From positions 62,001-126,000 of the forward strand of contig JNDT01001931.1 in NCBI GenBank assembly GCA_000697055.1: a stretch of DNA of 64,000 bases, given 5' to 3'. Positions 47,914 to 59,705 of this stretch are shown piece after piece (within the stretch, counting starts at the first letter, position 1; each line of letters starts with the position of its first letter). Position numbers and translations under genes: made by a program. Origin of the DNA: Saksenaea vasiformis B4078. Its lineage: Eukaryota > Mucoromycota > Mucoromycetes > Mucorales > Saksenaeaceae. A model generated the notes under the pieces. That model searched no databases. It was not told the origin of the DNA and worked only from the letters and a program-made list of their open reading frames with translations.

Positions 47914-49888
47914 AGCATTGCAAGAGTACAAAACTATAATTGACTACACTATTAAAAAAATGATGGTTTCTTTTTTTACCTTTTCCTTTACTTTGGAACA
48001 AGATCGTTTTATGGATAGTGTAAGGCTCATTCTAAAAGAGAAGGCGTCAGAGGGTGCGCAAATGAAACAAAAAACGCGAAAGAAAACGCGGCAGTGTGCA
48101 TGGTAACTGTATGCACGCTTAACGAAAAAAGCGTCTCCAGCGCAAACGCGCCTATGTCCACCAAACTTTGGATGGTATCTTGGGTGTTTCGGATTGGCAT
48201 CCTCTGTGTATTATTTGATGAATATCGCGTTCTCAACATAAAACACTGAGCACCTATAATCATTTGTTAATCTCTACAGACCATACTTCACTAGGCGCTT
48301 CCTGAAATGACATTCAGCTATGCATGATGTATTCCATATTTCAAAAAGTGGAAACAAGATTCACTCACCTGAATAATAACAACAGGGTCTTCCATTTCTT
48401 TTCCCTTTTGATTTTTTTAAGAGGTCTAGCATCAGGTGTCGGTTACGTAGCGCAGCGATGTAGCTCGTTCCCGAAAAACCGAACGGGAGCTGCAATCCGT
48501 CCTCTCGACTGCTGTACGTTTGCTCCATACTTTTATCGACGACATTCCTCGTCTTGACAGCGTTCCATAGCATAGTCCTGCTTGTAAGTAAACTCTAGTA
48601 TAAACTTATTTTTGCTCATGTTGCATGGTCCCAAGTTCTTAGTAAAGGGATAGCCAATATGGTTAGATAATCTGAATTAGATTGCCACACGAACAAGCTT
48701 GCCTTATGATCGACGGCAGAATACAGCTTCATTTCTGGTGGATGAAGTAGAGCGCTGTGTACGTCCAGCCTTGCTGTGTAGTGGGACTGATTGAAATGAC
48801 CTTCTTATAGCTACTATGATGTCCTGAGTCGGTCTTACTACCAGACAACAAGGACTATGATTAGAATAAAAGGATGTACACCATTGTCAAACTACGTTTA
48901 CCAAGCAGAATATTCCATAAATATACTTGTCAATGAGATATCTTTATTTGATTCAATGCAATAAAAGCAAATGGAAAAGTACTAGAAGCATCTTCTCCAA
49001 CTTTAACTTTCAAGCAGATTTTCATTGTTATGTATGGTAGAAGAGGTAATAGCAGCTATAGCTTTTCGAAGCGGCACCATGATGCTACATTCTGACTGCA
49101 CGAAATGCAGTGTCAGTTATTGCACGTCATTTTCTCACTGTTGTCACAGTTTGACACGGGGCAGCAATATTATGAAAGGAGGGAAGGGGTGATGACAACG
49201 AACGTGAAGTGTCATATTGCATGAAGCATGTTTAATTTCTATTTTGAGATGGGAGGTGAGCAAGTTGGCCAGTAAAAGGTGATCTTGATGAGGAAACAAA
49301 AATACGCATCGATACGATGTTAATCTTGTTATCCTACTTTCTACTGGGGGTTGAGAAAGAGATTAGACTTATAGTTAAACCAATATAAAGAGCAAACATT
49401 GAAGTTCTTCTAGAGTTACCAATGGATATGACACAGGAATCAAAAATGACTTCCCCGAGATCAACGGCGTGTGCGTACGTTTCTGTCTCTGCCTATCTGT
49501 CCCTCTCTATCCCTCCCTGTCTCTCTATGCGCGCGTATAAGTATCAGTGAGTCTCTGAGTGCGTGCGTGTTAAGGAAAGAAATAACTGAATGATCATGCT
49601 CAACCCGATTATGCCGAAAAAAAAAAAGGTTTGCACAGCATCATTCCTTTGTACAATACTTTCTTTTGCTCTTGAATTCTCATTCTTTTCTTTTTTTTCA
49701 TATCTCATTTCTTCTCTGTTGTATACTTTGGTCTGTTACGTATACTCTTGGTTTTCATAAATCCTTTTTTAAGAAAAAGAGACAAACGCCAGCTCATTTA
49801 TTATTGTTCTCTCTTTGTAGTATAACGCCCCTGACGTTTGTGTCCATTTTGTATTTACTTAAAAAACTTATATTGTATTATTGGGGTT
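47914..49888. other. Intergenic between SEC23 and H2C2 gene
   Basis: 2 kb without coding signal. 49480-49570 is CT-rich with CTCTC/GCGCGT runs, and 49660-49850 is a pyrimidine-rich leader upstream of the ATG at 49889. Confidence 0.5.
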
Positions 49889-50827
49889 ATGAATCCACTT
49901 CAAATCCAGCAACTGGGTGTTAGTTATCGCCATAACAACAAACCGACTAGTGCCGCTGCTGCCATAGCTGCCGCTGCCGCTGCCACTGCCGCTGCATCCA
50001 GTAGTCAGGTTCAACAGCGACTTTATCCTCAGTTGGTCAATGATCGCGATCAGTACCCATCTAACAAAGATTTTGATGCCATTGTGGAAGAATACCTACA
50101 AAACCTATCATCAAAAAAACGTGATAAAGCACTTGTCGACCAACATCGTTACTCTCTTATTTTACAAGTACTCAAGGATCCCAGGAATACCGCTATCTCC
50201 ACCGCGCAGTTCCGCTTCTGGGTGAAAAAAATGTTCCAACTAGCACCTATCGACAATTGTGATATCGTTTGTCACGATAATAAACCAGTGGCTATGCGTG
50301 AACAGATCTACGGCATTCTGGTACGTGCACACAGGGAAGCACATCATGGCGGAAGAGACAAAACGTCAGCTTTGGTAAATCTCTGAATGCAAAGAGGAAA
50401 AAAAAAGAGGAAGCTAATGTACTGTCTCCATTCCAACTCCATCTGACAGGTGCGTCGACGGTATTCATGGATTCCTAAAGAGTTGATCGCTCGTTTTGTT
50501 CGTCACTGTCCATTTTGCATTTCGCGCCGGAACGGCTGCCAAAGTCCGATTACTCAAACCCAGCCGTCTTTTCAGTCGATTGATCTCAAGGTCATGGATT
50601 TTGATGCAAAGGACAGGCACGAGAATGCATGCACCAATAATTATGATAATCATACTGTACCCTGGAAAGACGATGGACATTCCTGCACTGCTTCATCGCT
50701 GGCTGCTGCCGCCGTTGCCACTAGTGCCGCTGCCGTTGCCGTTGCTCTGTCACCATCTTCTCCTTTTGAGTGCTCTTGGTTTTATTACTCTCAGCCATCG
50801 TATTCAGAGAACGGTTTTTATTATTAA
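49889..50827 (+). CDS. Integrase-type H2C2 zinc-finger protein (retroelement-derived, host-like)
   Basis: Exons 49889-50374 and 50450-50827 (intron 75 nt, phase 0), 287 aa. The core is an HHCC zinc-binding domain like the N-terminal domain of Ty3/gypsy integrases: ILVRAHREAHHGGRDKTSAL joined to VRRRYSWIPKELIARFVRHCPFCISRR. No reverse transcriptase or DDE core is present, and two poly-Ala tracts encoded by GCT/GCC runs flank the domain, as in domesticated GIN1-like genes of Mucoromycota. A preceding alpha-helical part (DFDAIVEEYLQNLSSKKRDK) is shared by that group as far as I recall. Function unknown; DNA or protein binding is likely. Confidence 0.8.
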
Positions 50828-51403
50828 AAATAATTTGCCACAATCATCAAAAGCATTCACCTTTCTTTGTTCGAGAGGAGGGTGCAGCCAAACTTTTGAT
50901 GCTTGTGGAACCTTGCGATCAACGCGTTGGACGACTTGACAAAAGTTACTAGATAAACATCGCGTATTGTCGATTATCCAAGGAGCCTTGGAAAACAGCT
51001 ATAATCATAGCAACTAATCGATGTACCTACTTTTCATTTTGGAATAGACAAATAGAATATTAAAAAGATAAAAAAAATTAGTAAATAGCAAGGCTAGCCT
51101 CAAAACCTGAACCGTTACTCAATTGATTGACACCCCTTGCATTCAGCTTCTGTACCTATTGATCTCTGTCTTTAGAGAGATAAGCATCCCTTGATCGCGC
51201 GTTGAAAACGAGAACGGAGCCATGATACTGTCAATAGAGTGAACTTCGGCGAGCAAAATAGAAAAGCACAGTCATTTGCCGGTAGCGCTATGGAAAATGT
51301 GTTCCTGCTTGACTATTTTTCCTTAACAAAGAAATAGTCTATCGAGAACTGAGGTAGTACGGGACCCTGATGGGCTATTTTTCTCTTAAGGAAAAGTAGT
51401 CAA
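50828..51403. other. Intergenic with imperfect inverted repeat
   Basis: Near 51310-51410, CTATTTTTCCTTAACAAAGAAATAGTC and CTATTTTTCTCTTAAGGAAAAGTAG form an imperfect inverted repeat with GACTATTTT / AGTAGTC ends, close to the 3' end of the Fanzor-like gene. No coding signal. Confidence 0.4.
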
Positions 51404-54400
51404 TCAGAAACCCATTTTCCATAGTGTAGTTATCCACTGCAAAGGTCTTGAAGCGATATTGCGTGCACGGATCTGTCGTGATGCTAACTGCCGCAACGTT
51501 TGCTTTCTCAAGCGATGCCTATTAGCACAGACATAATTTATCCTGTCTACACAATCAAACAAAGCACATGTTGTAATGCAAAATGAAGGAAAAAGGCTTG
51601 TCTTCGCATGTAGCGTGCAATAGTTCATCGTTTTCGTCGGGACAGTATTGCCGCTTTCGCTTGTTCGGGCGCTTGCTTAGGTACTTTTTTCTAATGAACG
51701 ATTTCTAATGTTTAGACTTTCGCTGTGTTTGGTCGCATATTATACATACTTGTGGTTGCAAATGCGTAGGTTAGGATCACGCAGCTGGATAGTATCGTTA
51801 TGACAGACGCTACAGACCCTGCTGGTCTTATACTCATCTACACATATCACCGGGCATCGCCGAGCCAAGACTTTGCCAAACGTCTACATAGAATAGCAAT
51901 TAAAAATTCAATATCAACATGAATCAAATGCTTGCCTTGACTGGCAGAGGACCATACGCCGTATACGTGCTGGTATGTAGGTCCGCGTCAAACATAAGCG
52001 ATTAGAACCCGGCGCTGGTCCCGCTGGCAGCCTCCCTGATTTCGCCGGTGCTGCCGGCGTCTTCGTTTTCGGTGCCTCTTGTTCTCTTTGTGTACATGTT
52101 GGACAGGTGGCTATTCGCATAACGATTAATGCACTCGTACGATACGTTGATGGGCTTACCAAACTTGTATTAGGATAGAAGCCTGCAGCTTGATCCGCAA
52201 TAACGTCCATTGTCATTTTTCTCGCAGATTCCAGGAGCCCACGTCTTTCTCTGTGACGATAATGACGATTGTATTCCTCAGTCCTAGCAAAATCCTTTTA
52301 GAACGGACACATACGAGCGATATATATTCAGAAAGTACCTATTTTTCTCCGCAAATTGCGTCGAAAGATAGCTCTGAAACCCTAACAGTGAAGCCTGCGT
52401 GCTTGGGTGCTCCGCCAGACGATCATACACCTGCTGCGTATTCGCAGCTAAGCGGTTCTTCCGCTCCATTTGGAGACTCCAGGTGAATTTGGAGCTGTTC
52501 CTGGAAATTGATATGGTTATCACACCATGACGAACGTCATCTTGCTATATTACTGGTAATAATCATTCGTGACCGTAAACATATGGTGCTGCCTTGTTTG
52601 CCGATCACGTAAGTTATCCGCCGTGTCAACAGTAGTTACCAGGGATCGGATGCCTATATGATATATAGCTATCACTGAATTTTTTCAAGAGCGGGAGACA
52701 TACCTGGGTTAATGCCCACTATGCGGGTCAATCCGGGGTCTAGGTCTTGTGCTGCAGTGAAACCTGTGGGCTCCTTGTTTAAGTGGTATAAACCACGTTG
52801 GACAACAGACATGTCTCTATTTCGGGGCAAGAATTGGAAGTCTCTTCTGGATGAAGGGTAGGAAGCTGAGACGCAGATATCCCATTAGTTGCTTCATAAT
52901 GTGGCAAACATTAACCATACCTCGATTCGGCCTACGAGACTTGAACCTAACGGCCGCCATCACGCCGCCTGTTTCGAAACCGTAGTCAAACTCGAATTGT
53001 GGAAGCTGTTCATTGTTTTCTCCTAAGCAAAGAATGATGAGATCAACATTTACATGTGATCGATTATAAGCAAACCTTGCGAACGCCAACGCCTAGGCAT
53101 GACGCGGTCTATACAAAAAATCTCTTCCCAAAGCTGCTCACGGTAAACTGCGCTCCAGTGCGCACTGGCGAAAACACGGGGATTGTGTAAGGGAGGCTTT
53201 TGGAAGGCTAGTTAATTTTCATTTACTTTTTTGTAGATCACTTACGAACAGATGGTCCGGGAGGTCCACAGCAACACCTTGCAAAATCCAGTATAGGATC
53301 GGGTGGGAAACCGGCACATATCCTATAGCGTGCATGTTAGGCCATAATACCTAAGTAGAGGCTTTCGCTCATTCAACCATACCTATTTGATTTTTTGCTA
53401 ACGGTAGTAGCGACCAGCCTTCTCCATCGTACTTGTTCGATTGTTTAAGCAGCTGGAAAGAAAATTGTAGCATGGAGAGAAGTAGACTTTCCTTCTGCTC
53501 ATCGCTTAAATCGCCTGAAATGTCCGTGTTTCCGAAGGTTTCCGTGTAAGTCCACAGAAACTCGCTATAAGACATGGAGCAGTTAGTGATACACAATCAC
53601 GAAATGGTTAACAATCATATAAGACCTACGTATAGAATGCTTCGAACTCTGCAACCGCATCAGTACCAAACGCTGGCCATGCGTTATGGTCGAAATTGTT
53701 CTGTGCCAAGACTGCGTTCGTGCAGCGAGTTGCTAGAATTACAAATATCACATTAGCTACTGTAGAGGAAATGAATAAGATATAATACCTAGGCCATTCA
53801 CATTGTTCTTCTCATGTAGACTGGGAGATTTGTCGTGACATGTTCAAAGGTGTCTACGAAGGCGAAAAAACGTGAATATACAACTGCCTTTTTGCCTCTT
53901 TGATATTAAGCGCTCACTGGCAGTTATTTTCCCTGCAAACGAAAAAGCCAGGTCTCTTAAGACGTGCGTCAGTGTCGGGAGAGAAGAGTTTTCTAATAAT
54001 ACATGAATATCCTTAAAAGGCGTAAGTCCTTTTATGTACCTTCTGATGTTTGTGGATCGAATCTGGACAAATTAAACACGGTCTCAAAAGTTTCTCTCAG
54101 GTCAACGCACCATCGATAGGCGGACTACAAAGTATACAGAAGACAAAGAATTTCAGCCTGCTGATTGATCAATTATAGTAACATCATACAAAAGCTACTC
54201 TGACATTGGTGCCGGGATCTCGCTGCCCATCCTGAAAGCAGCAGTGAAGAAATATTCCTTGAAAATCGGAGGGAAAAGTTCTATCTGGCCCTCGAGCCAA
54301 CGGCGAATGTGTAGGTTCACGAGAAACATTGCACACTGGCAAGCAGCGGCGTATTCTTCCGCAAGTGCACGAAAAGCAACCTACATCAATGAATTTAGCT

Positions 54401-54580
54401 TTTGTCCAGAGAAAAACAAGGTACACATGCCCTCAGGTGCTTATAGTCCTCTTGCAGGAAATTGGACAGCTTTAGTTTACGCACAAACGAATAATCACGA
54501 CCAGGCAGGTCGGATAGAGGGCTATGCTGATATCCATATCGTCTCCGACGGCGAGGTGGTTCCTGAACCTCCTCCTCCAT
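51404..54580 (-). CDS. Fanzor-like (eukaryotic TnpB-type) gene, intron-rich, possibly decayed
   Basis: Start MEEEVQEPPRRRRR at 54580. Successive exons on the minus strand give DYSFVRKLKLSNFLQEDYKHLR, VAFRALAEEYAAACQCAMFL then VNLHIRRWLE, a Fanzor-type helical N-region, WCVDLRETFETVFNLSRFD, NNFDHNAWPAFGTDAVAEFE, LWTYTETFGNTDISGDLSDE, GYVPVSHPILYWILQGVAVD and FEFDYGFETGGVMAAVRFKS. Next come RuvC-I (LTRIVGINPG, about 52690-52720), a helical block (FTWSLQMERKNRLAANTQQV), DADLHTSTYTAYGPLPVK, and RuvC-II with the zinc finger (VICVDEYKTSRVCSVCH, about 51800-51865). Fanzors are RNA-guided nucleases of eukaryotic transposons. RuvC-I has Asn for the catalytic Asp. The RuvC-III motif is not clear (RQLASRQIRARNI near 51480 is the candidate). 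Some junctions near 54180 could not be resolved. Confidence 0.72.
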
Positions 54581-55200
54581 AATAAAGGCAAAAGCGACAA
54601 AGTAAGAGAATGAGGACTGAAATGTGGTGGTCGTCCCTATCTTATAGTTCACAATACAAAGAAATCACTGTTGTTGATCTATCACCAGATCTCTTAAAAA
54701 CCATACCTAATCCGACCGGCATCTTTTGGAGCCATAGCTTGTGCAACAGCAAAACCCCTAAACCTTATTGATCTCCAAGCCACGAAATTTGATATGGCTC
54801 CTAAGAAAAGGATCTATCACACCGTAGATGTTCAATCTATTGCACCATAGATCAGACATGTTTAGGTCACGTTTTATTCGAGTCAGACATCAGCACGTCT
54901 CTTCATCTGCAAACCAACCTTCACATGAAATTAGTACCAGAGAAAACGGGTAGAACTGCTTTGAGACCGTTTACACAGATTTATTCAAAACCTCCATGTT
55001 GTCTTTTCCAACTGTATCTAAGTATTATATCTATACTAACTGAAACTAGACAGGCGCTGTTTTTCTTCTCGATAATAAATTATGATGATTTGACTGGCAG
55101 TTTCCTTTCTAGGCATAAATCCGTTATTCATTGTCTAAGACCACCAGAAACATGAGTGATGAGAAATTTGGAGACATACTTTGGGACCTACGGATTACGT
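54581..55200. other. Unassigned spacer between Fanzor-like and transposase-like genes
   Basis: No coherent exon recognised on either strand; it separates the last recognisable piece of the transposase-like gene from the Fanzor-like start. Confidence 0.4.
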
Positions 55201-55204
55201 TTAG

Positions 55205-56384
55205 TCAAACAAAGTAGAGATAGCTTACTATCTTACGCACTCTATGACTATGATCAGTGTTGAGAATTGTACTCCTATGCGGATAATGGTCCATCGAACG
55301 CAATTCCACGCAATTATTGTACATATTCGTTAAACACTTCGCGCTTGGAAATGTGCCGTCGTAACCGTTTCTATCTCCAAACGAGGAAAACACTAGATTT
55401 GCTATCCTCATTATATTAGAAACTCCACCCAGACTCCCCGCTGTTCTTCTGTCACAATTCGTTTGGAATTACGTGGGAAACGACGTTAGCTAAGCCATAA
55501 CAGGGAAAATGTCGTGTCGAGTAGTACAAGGCCCAAATAAAGAGATGCGTACTGCACGGCACACTCATTAGAAAACCAGCTAACAAATATCAGCAAGATA
55601 TATCGTAATAGGTGATGATGCTCACCGATGGTTCGAGAAAATGGACCAGGTCCTATTCCGGAATGGAAGCAGCTACGCATCATATTCATCAACTCTCGAG
55701 ATACTGCTCCGCGGTGAGAAAGTATCGCAGGAAATTCTTCGGATAAGGGGCGCGGTAGATTTTTGATAATTTCATTGTCATGTCCCAAGTATGATCGACT
55801 GCACCGTTTGCATTGACATCTATACGACATGATATAGAAATTGTCGTGCACATCGAAAAATTGCAATTGGTCTGTCTGCCCAGCCACGTACGCGAAAACC
55901 TCTAGAGCATTGAGGGCACTTGAAATCCTTGATGAGCAGATGGACTAGCCACACAAATACGCGAGGATAGTAAAGCGGTGAAGGGTCCAATCTTGTTTGG
56001 CCACGGAGAGCAAAATACGGACTAGGTGGTGTCACCAAATAACTCTGATTCTGATAGCACTTGGGAATCTTTTTGGGCGATTGTTCCATTTCATGCTTTA
56101 GTCTATCTCGCAAGCTAGCCAGGTACTGAACGTGTAGCGATCCATCTGACGCCTCGTCATTACTGTTGTCTTCGCTTGGAGGAAGCCCCTCTGGATTTGA
56201 TTGCGTTTCTTCCGTGGAAGCCAATTCCATTCTATTGAATTCATCAGACGAGCCGGCTGTTAACCGTTAGCATTAATGTATATTTCACGAGAGTTCAACA
56301 GCAATACGTACACATAGTGAGACCAGATGTTGAAGCCGAAGGTGTTGGATCTTGCTGAGATGGCTGGCTTTGATTGCAATCCAT
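55205..56384 (-). pseudogene. Transposase-like zinc-ribbon protein (DUF6729-like), frameshifted and truncated
   Basis: ATG at 56384 (MDCNQSQPSQQDPTPS); intron 1 starts GTACGT near 56321 and joins to SGSSDEFNRMELAST. The conserved part reads LYYPRVFVWLVHLLIKDF, CPQCSRGFRVRGWADRP, then after a one-base frame change LQFFDVHDNFYIMSYRCQCK, CSRSYLGHDNEIIKNLPRPL, SEEFPAILSHRGAVSRELMN and MMRSCFHSGIGPGPFS. A later exon gives FGDRNGYDGTFPSAKCLTNM and ILNTDHSHRV. I recall this order from fungal DUF6729/transposase-derived proteins in which an RNase H-like core continues; here nothing recognisable follows. The one-base shift near 55875 is too short to be an intron, so the gene is probably broken. Confidence 0.55.
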
Positions 56385-56514
56385 TATAACTATAAAAAAA
56401 TTTATAGATTAGAGTCAAAAGGTGGACGCTATATATAAGCTATTTCTATGAGGAACCAAAAGCATTTGCTTGTCCCCAAAAAGGACCGATTGTTTAGTCA
56501 ACAAATGTTTAATA

Positions 56515-56614
56515 TCCGCACTTTGTTTTATCATATTTTATTCGCCAGCGCGGAAGGTCCGCACTTTGTTCTAAAGATATGATTGGGGTAGCGGGTACTC
56601 CGCACTTTGTTCTA
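56515..56614 (+). promoter_or_regulatory. Three copies of TCCGCACTTTGTTYTA
   Basis: Copies at 56515-56530 (TTTTA version), 56558-56573 and 56599-56614, same orientation, spaced 43 and 41 bp (about four helical turns). They lie in the 680-bp region between the divergent transposase-like gene (-) and the cyclin-like gene (+). Could be binding sites for one factor; function not known. Confidence 0.6.
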
Positions 56615-56979
56615 GAGCTGTCATTCGCTTAAATTGGTCCAGGCATATTGCCAGCCGTCCAATCAATGAATCCGGAGTTTTAAAAGACTCCCTCTACTAC
56701 GAAATCAGAGCTGTTCCCTATGACGCACTTAGCGAAACTCAAGTCCAGTGATAGAGCGATACTGACTAATGCCTGCTATTTTTAATAGAAGTCTCTAGAT
56801 AAATGATCATCCTACTAGAACGGACATTGGACGATGTGAACCTAGCTATCATCGGAGACATGCCATTTACGAAAATGATACCGGCGAGTTATTTATCCGT
56901 GATGTGTTCATGAGGCTCTGACAGCATCTGTCTAAAACGGGAGCGGAGCCGGATCAACTTGATCTCCGTGATGTCGCAC

Positions 56980-56990
56980 TATATAAAAGC
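56980..56990 (+). promoter_or_regulatory. TATA box of the cyclin-like gene
   Basis: TATATAAAAG, 74 bp upstream of the ATG at 57064, a canonical TATA element in good position. Confidence 0.55.
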
Positions 56991-57063
56991 TTTTTCTATT
57001 CTTGTGACGAACGCTTAAAACGATTCCTTAGGGATCTTTCTCTTCGTTTTTTATCTTGTTTAG

Positions 57064-57989
57064 ATGTCCGATATCTCTATTAAAAGTATCTCCATGGATC
57101 CGTTACCACTTCAAGACTGTATCCGTTACGATCTCGCGGCTCGGGCATATACATCTTCTACAGAGTTACATGCTATATTGCTATTCCATATCATCAATGC
57201 ACGGAATAGGGAACCTCTTGATCCACAATATATCAGTTCAGTATACCTCTGCCTGTCACGCCCGGATTGCCATATTTAATTCGGCTTTTCTTATTTTAGA
57301 TGGCATCGCTTACTGCATGCTTCTGAAATGGGATGGTATAGCAGACAAAGAGAGAGTCGAACACTTGGCCGCATTTATTTCCCATGTGATGGCCAAAACG
57401 GCATTACCAGCACCAAATCTAAACGAAGCTATCCGAGAATCATGCAGAAGCAATAGTGGGATACCAGTCGTCTGTCCTGCAACGACGACCGCTTGCGCAG
57501 TTTTCTACATGGCACGGCTAAGAAATGTAAGCAAATGGTTTATCCGCGCGGAGTTAACGTTTTGAGACTTAGAAATACCCGGAAGACTTAGCTCTTGGAT
57601 GCATACTCCGCATATTTCTGATCGCATACGTCGTAGCTGCCAAACATATCCACAGAAGCATTATACGAGTGACAAATGCTAAACCATCACCACAAGAAAT
57701 CCCATCACCAGACCCTACACGGATCGATATCAAATCACTGTTGGTTGAACTTCCGCCAGAAACCAGCATATGTCAACTAATGAAAGCAGAGGACTCTCTG
57801 TTCACGAAAATGTTCGAAGATCAGCAACAACCGCAGACTATACCAAATCATGTTCTCCAACCAGATGTTCTATGTTGCATGGAGCTTGAACTGCTCCATT
57901 TTCTTGACTACCATCTACAGATCTCCCCTAATCCTTTACATCTCTGGTCCTGGCTTGACAAGTGTCTCCAGCGTATCTATTTACATTAG
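57064..57989 (+). CDS. Cyclin-like protein (Pho80/Pcl type); 5' model uncertain
   Basis: The cyclin box is clear in two exons: up to 57526 (CPATTTACAVFYMARLRN) and from 57573 (KYPEDLALGCILRIFLIAYVVAAKHIHRS), then a spacer and ELELLHFLDYHLQISPNPLHLW, the last box helix of Pcl/Pho80 cyclins, ending at 57989. Such cyclins activate Pho85-like CDKs. The N-terminal exon is not settled: the frame from the ATG at 57064 (MSDISIKSISMDPLPLQD) is open to 57279 but does not join in phase to the box frame (GIAYCMLLKWDGIADKERVE) with any good splice pair. Alternatively, translation starts inside the box frame (MLYCYSISSMHGIGN near 57167) or there is a frameshift. Confidence 0.6.
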
Positions 57990-59705
57990 TTGATGGTGAA
58001 AGGAATTACGTTGGTCGGGTCGCGGAGTTACCCGAAAATACTTCACTGTGGCAAGTTGTACTTTTGTCCCTGCATCCAAAAAGGGAAAAAAATTACTTAT
58101 ATTTTAGTGTAACGTACAAAACAAGAACTGGTGGTCAAAGGCAATAGCCATACTGTGCATTCTTCGTGGAGAAAAAAAATATTGTTATGCTCTGAGATCT
58201 ACCTAATTAATAATATATGCTCTATATGGCTATAAAGATAGTTCGTCTGTCTCATTTTTTTTTCCCTTACACTGTAATTTCCCAAGGCGCGCTTAAGTGA
58301 AATTTTCCCATAGTTTTTGCTGCATTGTTTTTTGGAAAGCTCAGTAATAAAGTGTCGTACAAGACGGGCCCATCTTGGATCAACGTAGACATCCCCAAAA
58401 GCACCCTAAACCACGGGCACCAGTAGGTGCTTATTTGTGCGTACTACCTTTTTGCTTTCTTGATCCTCAGATAGATACAAAGTTGCTGGATTCTCTGTAT
58501 GATTCTGCATCAGTCTCGAATTGTTTGACATTAGTCACTCGGCATGAAGTTTAGGCCAGGACATCATTCTTTTTACGTTGATCGGTAACTTAGATTTGCA
58601 TGCTATTTGTTTCGATCTTCCCTTCATATCAGAATAAGCTTTTATGGACAGGGAACTTATTAGATAGTCGGCACAAGCATTTAAAAGACGGTGTGATCAG
58701 AAAGGAAAGTGGCAGTCTTCATGAAGATCGGCTGTGATATATGAGATGACTAACTGGTTCAAAAAGCTGAGTTCGCTACGCCACTATTCCCCGCTAGAAT
58801 ATCACCGGAATTACGTCGAGTCGAGATCATAGCACAAGTTGCCTCGCTAACCTTCCTCTATGGAGTGCATATAAGAAGATATAGCTATTTGCCCATACAT
58901 ATTCTCTGAGAAATGGTCTGCTGATCCAAAATTTCTTTACAACATCGGACAAGCCGTAAAACGGCGGATATAGTGACACAACAGTGGCTCACCAAGGGGA
59001 ATCCCAGAAAACCTTATTTGTCATACGTACCAATTGCTGTTGAGAAGGTTAATGATTAGTCTGAACAGCATCGGGAAATCAGGTTATACTTTTTTGCTTT
59101 TTTCGTGAAACAGTCTAAGAAAGGAAATCGCAAAAGCTGAAGATCGATATGGACACAGCTGAGGGGATAAACCGGCCATTTCACTAATTCTCTCTATCTG
59201 TGTGATTTATCGTAAATTACGCTCATGTTTTGTCTATTTTGGGATACAAAAATTCGGGTCGCTTTTGTTGGAGGTTTGCTTTGAAAAGAAGGAGAAATCA
59301 TTTGTCAGCAACAACTGAAAGGTTTCAAAAGAAAAGGACCAGTTTCAAACCAGCTGGCAAAGTAAGTTTCCGCGTTATAATCAACGACCTATTAGTGCCA
59401 CAGGAGGTACATAACAATCATTGTTATACAAAAACGGCTGCGCCGTTTCCATTACGGTCATTATCGAAATCTAAAGACGCACTTCTTCCGTCTCAATCCA
59501 GCGTTGGACACAATTGATCAGAAAACGGCGATTAATGATAATAGAGAGAATCATGCAGAACGATCATGGTAAACGGTGGTGTACGTGGTCTAAAGGAAGG
59601 AGTTTTATAGTACATGCTGCCACTAGGGTTAATTATGATAGTTTTCTGTCCTATCTGCGTGATTTCTTCTATTCGTGTTGCTCTTTTTGTACATTCGGAT
59701 TATTG
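57990..59705. other. Intergenic, 1.7 kb
   Basis: No recognised gene. The open frames at 57962-58147 and 59230-59517 lack motifs. 58760-59100 contains short direct repeats but nothing classifiable. Confidence 0.45.

Noticed and set aside
57962..58147. 61-aa frame overlapping the cyclin stop
   Set aside because: No motif; no splice pair lets it extend the cyclin protein in phase.
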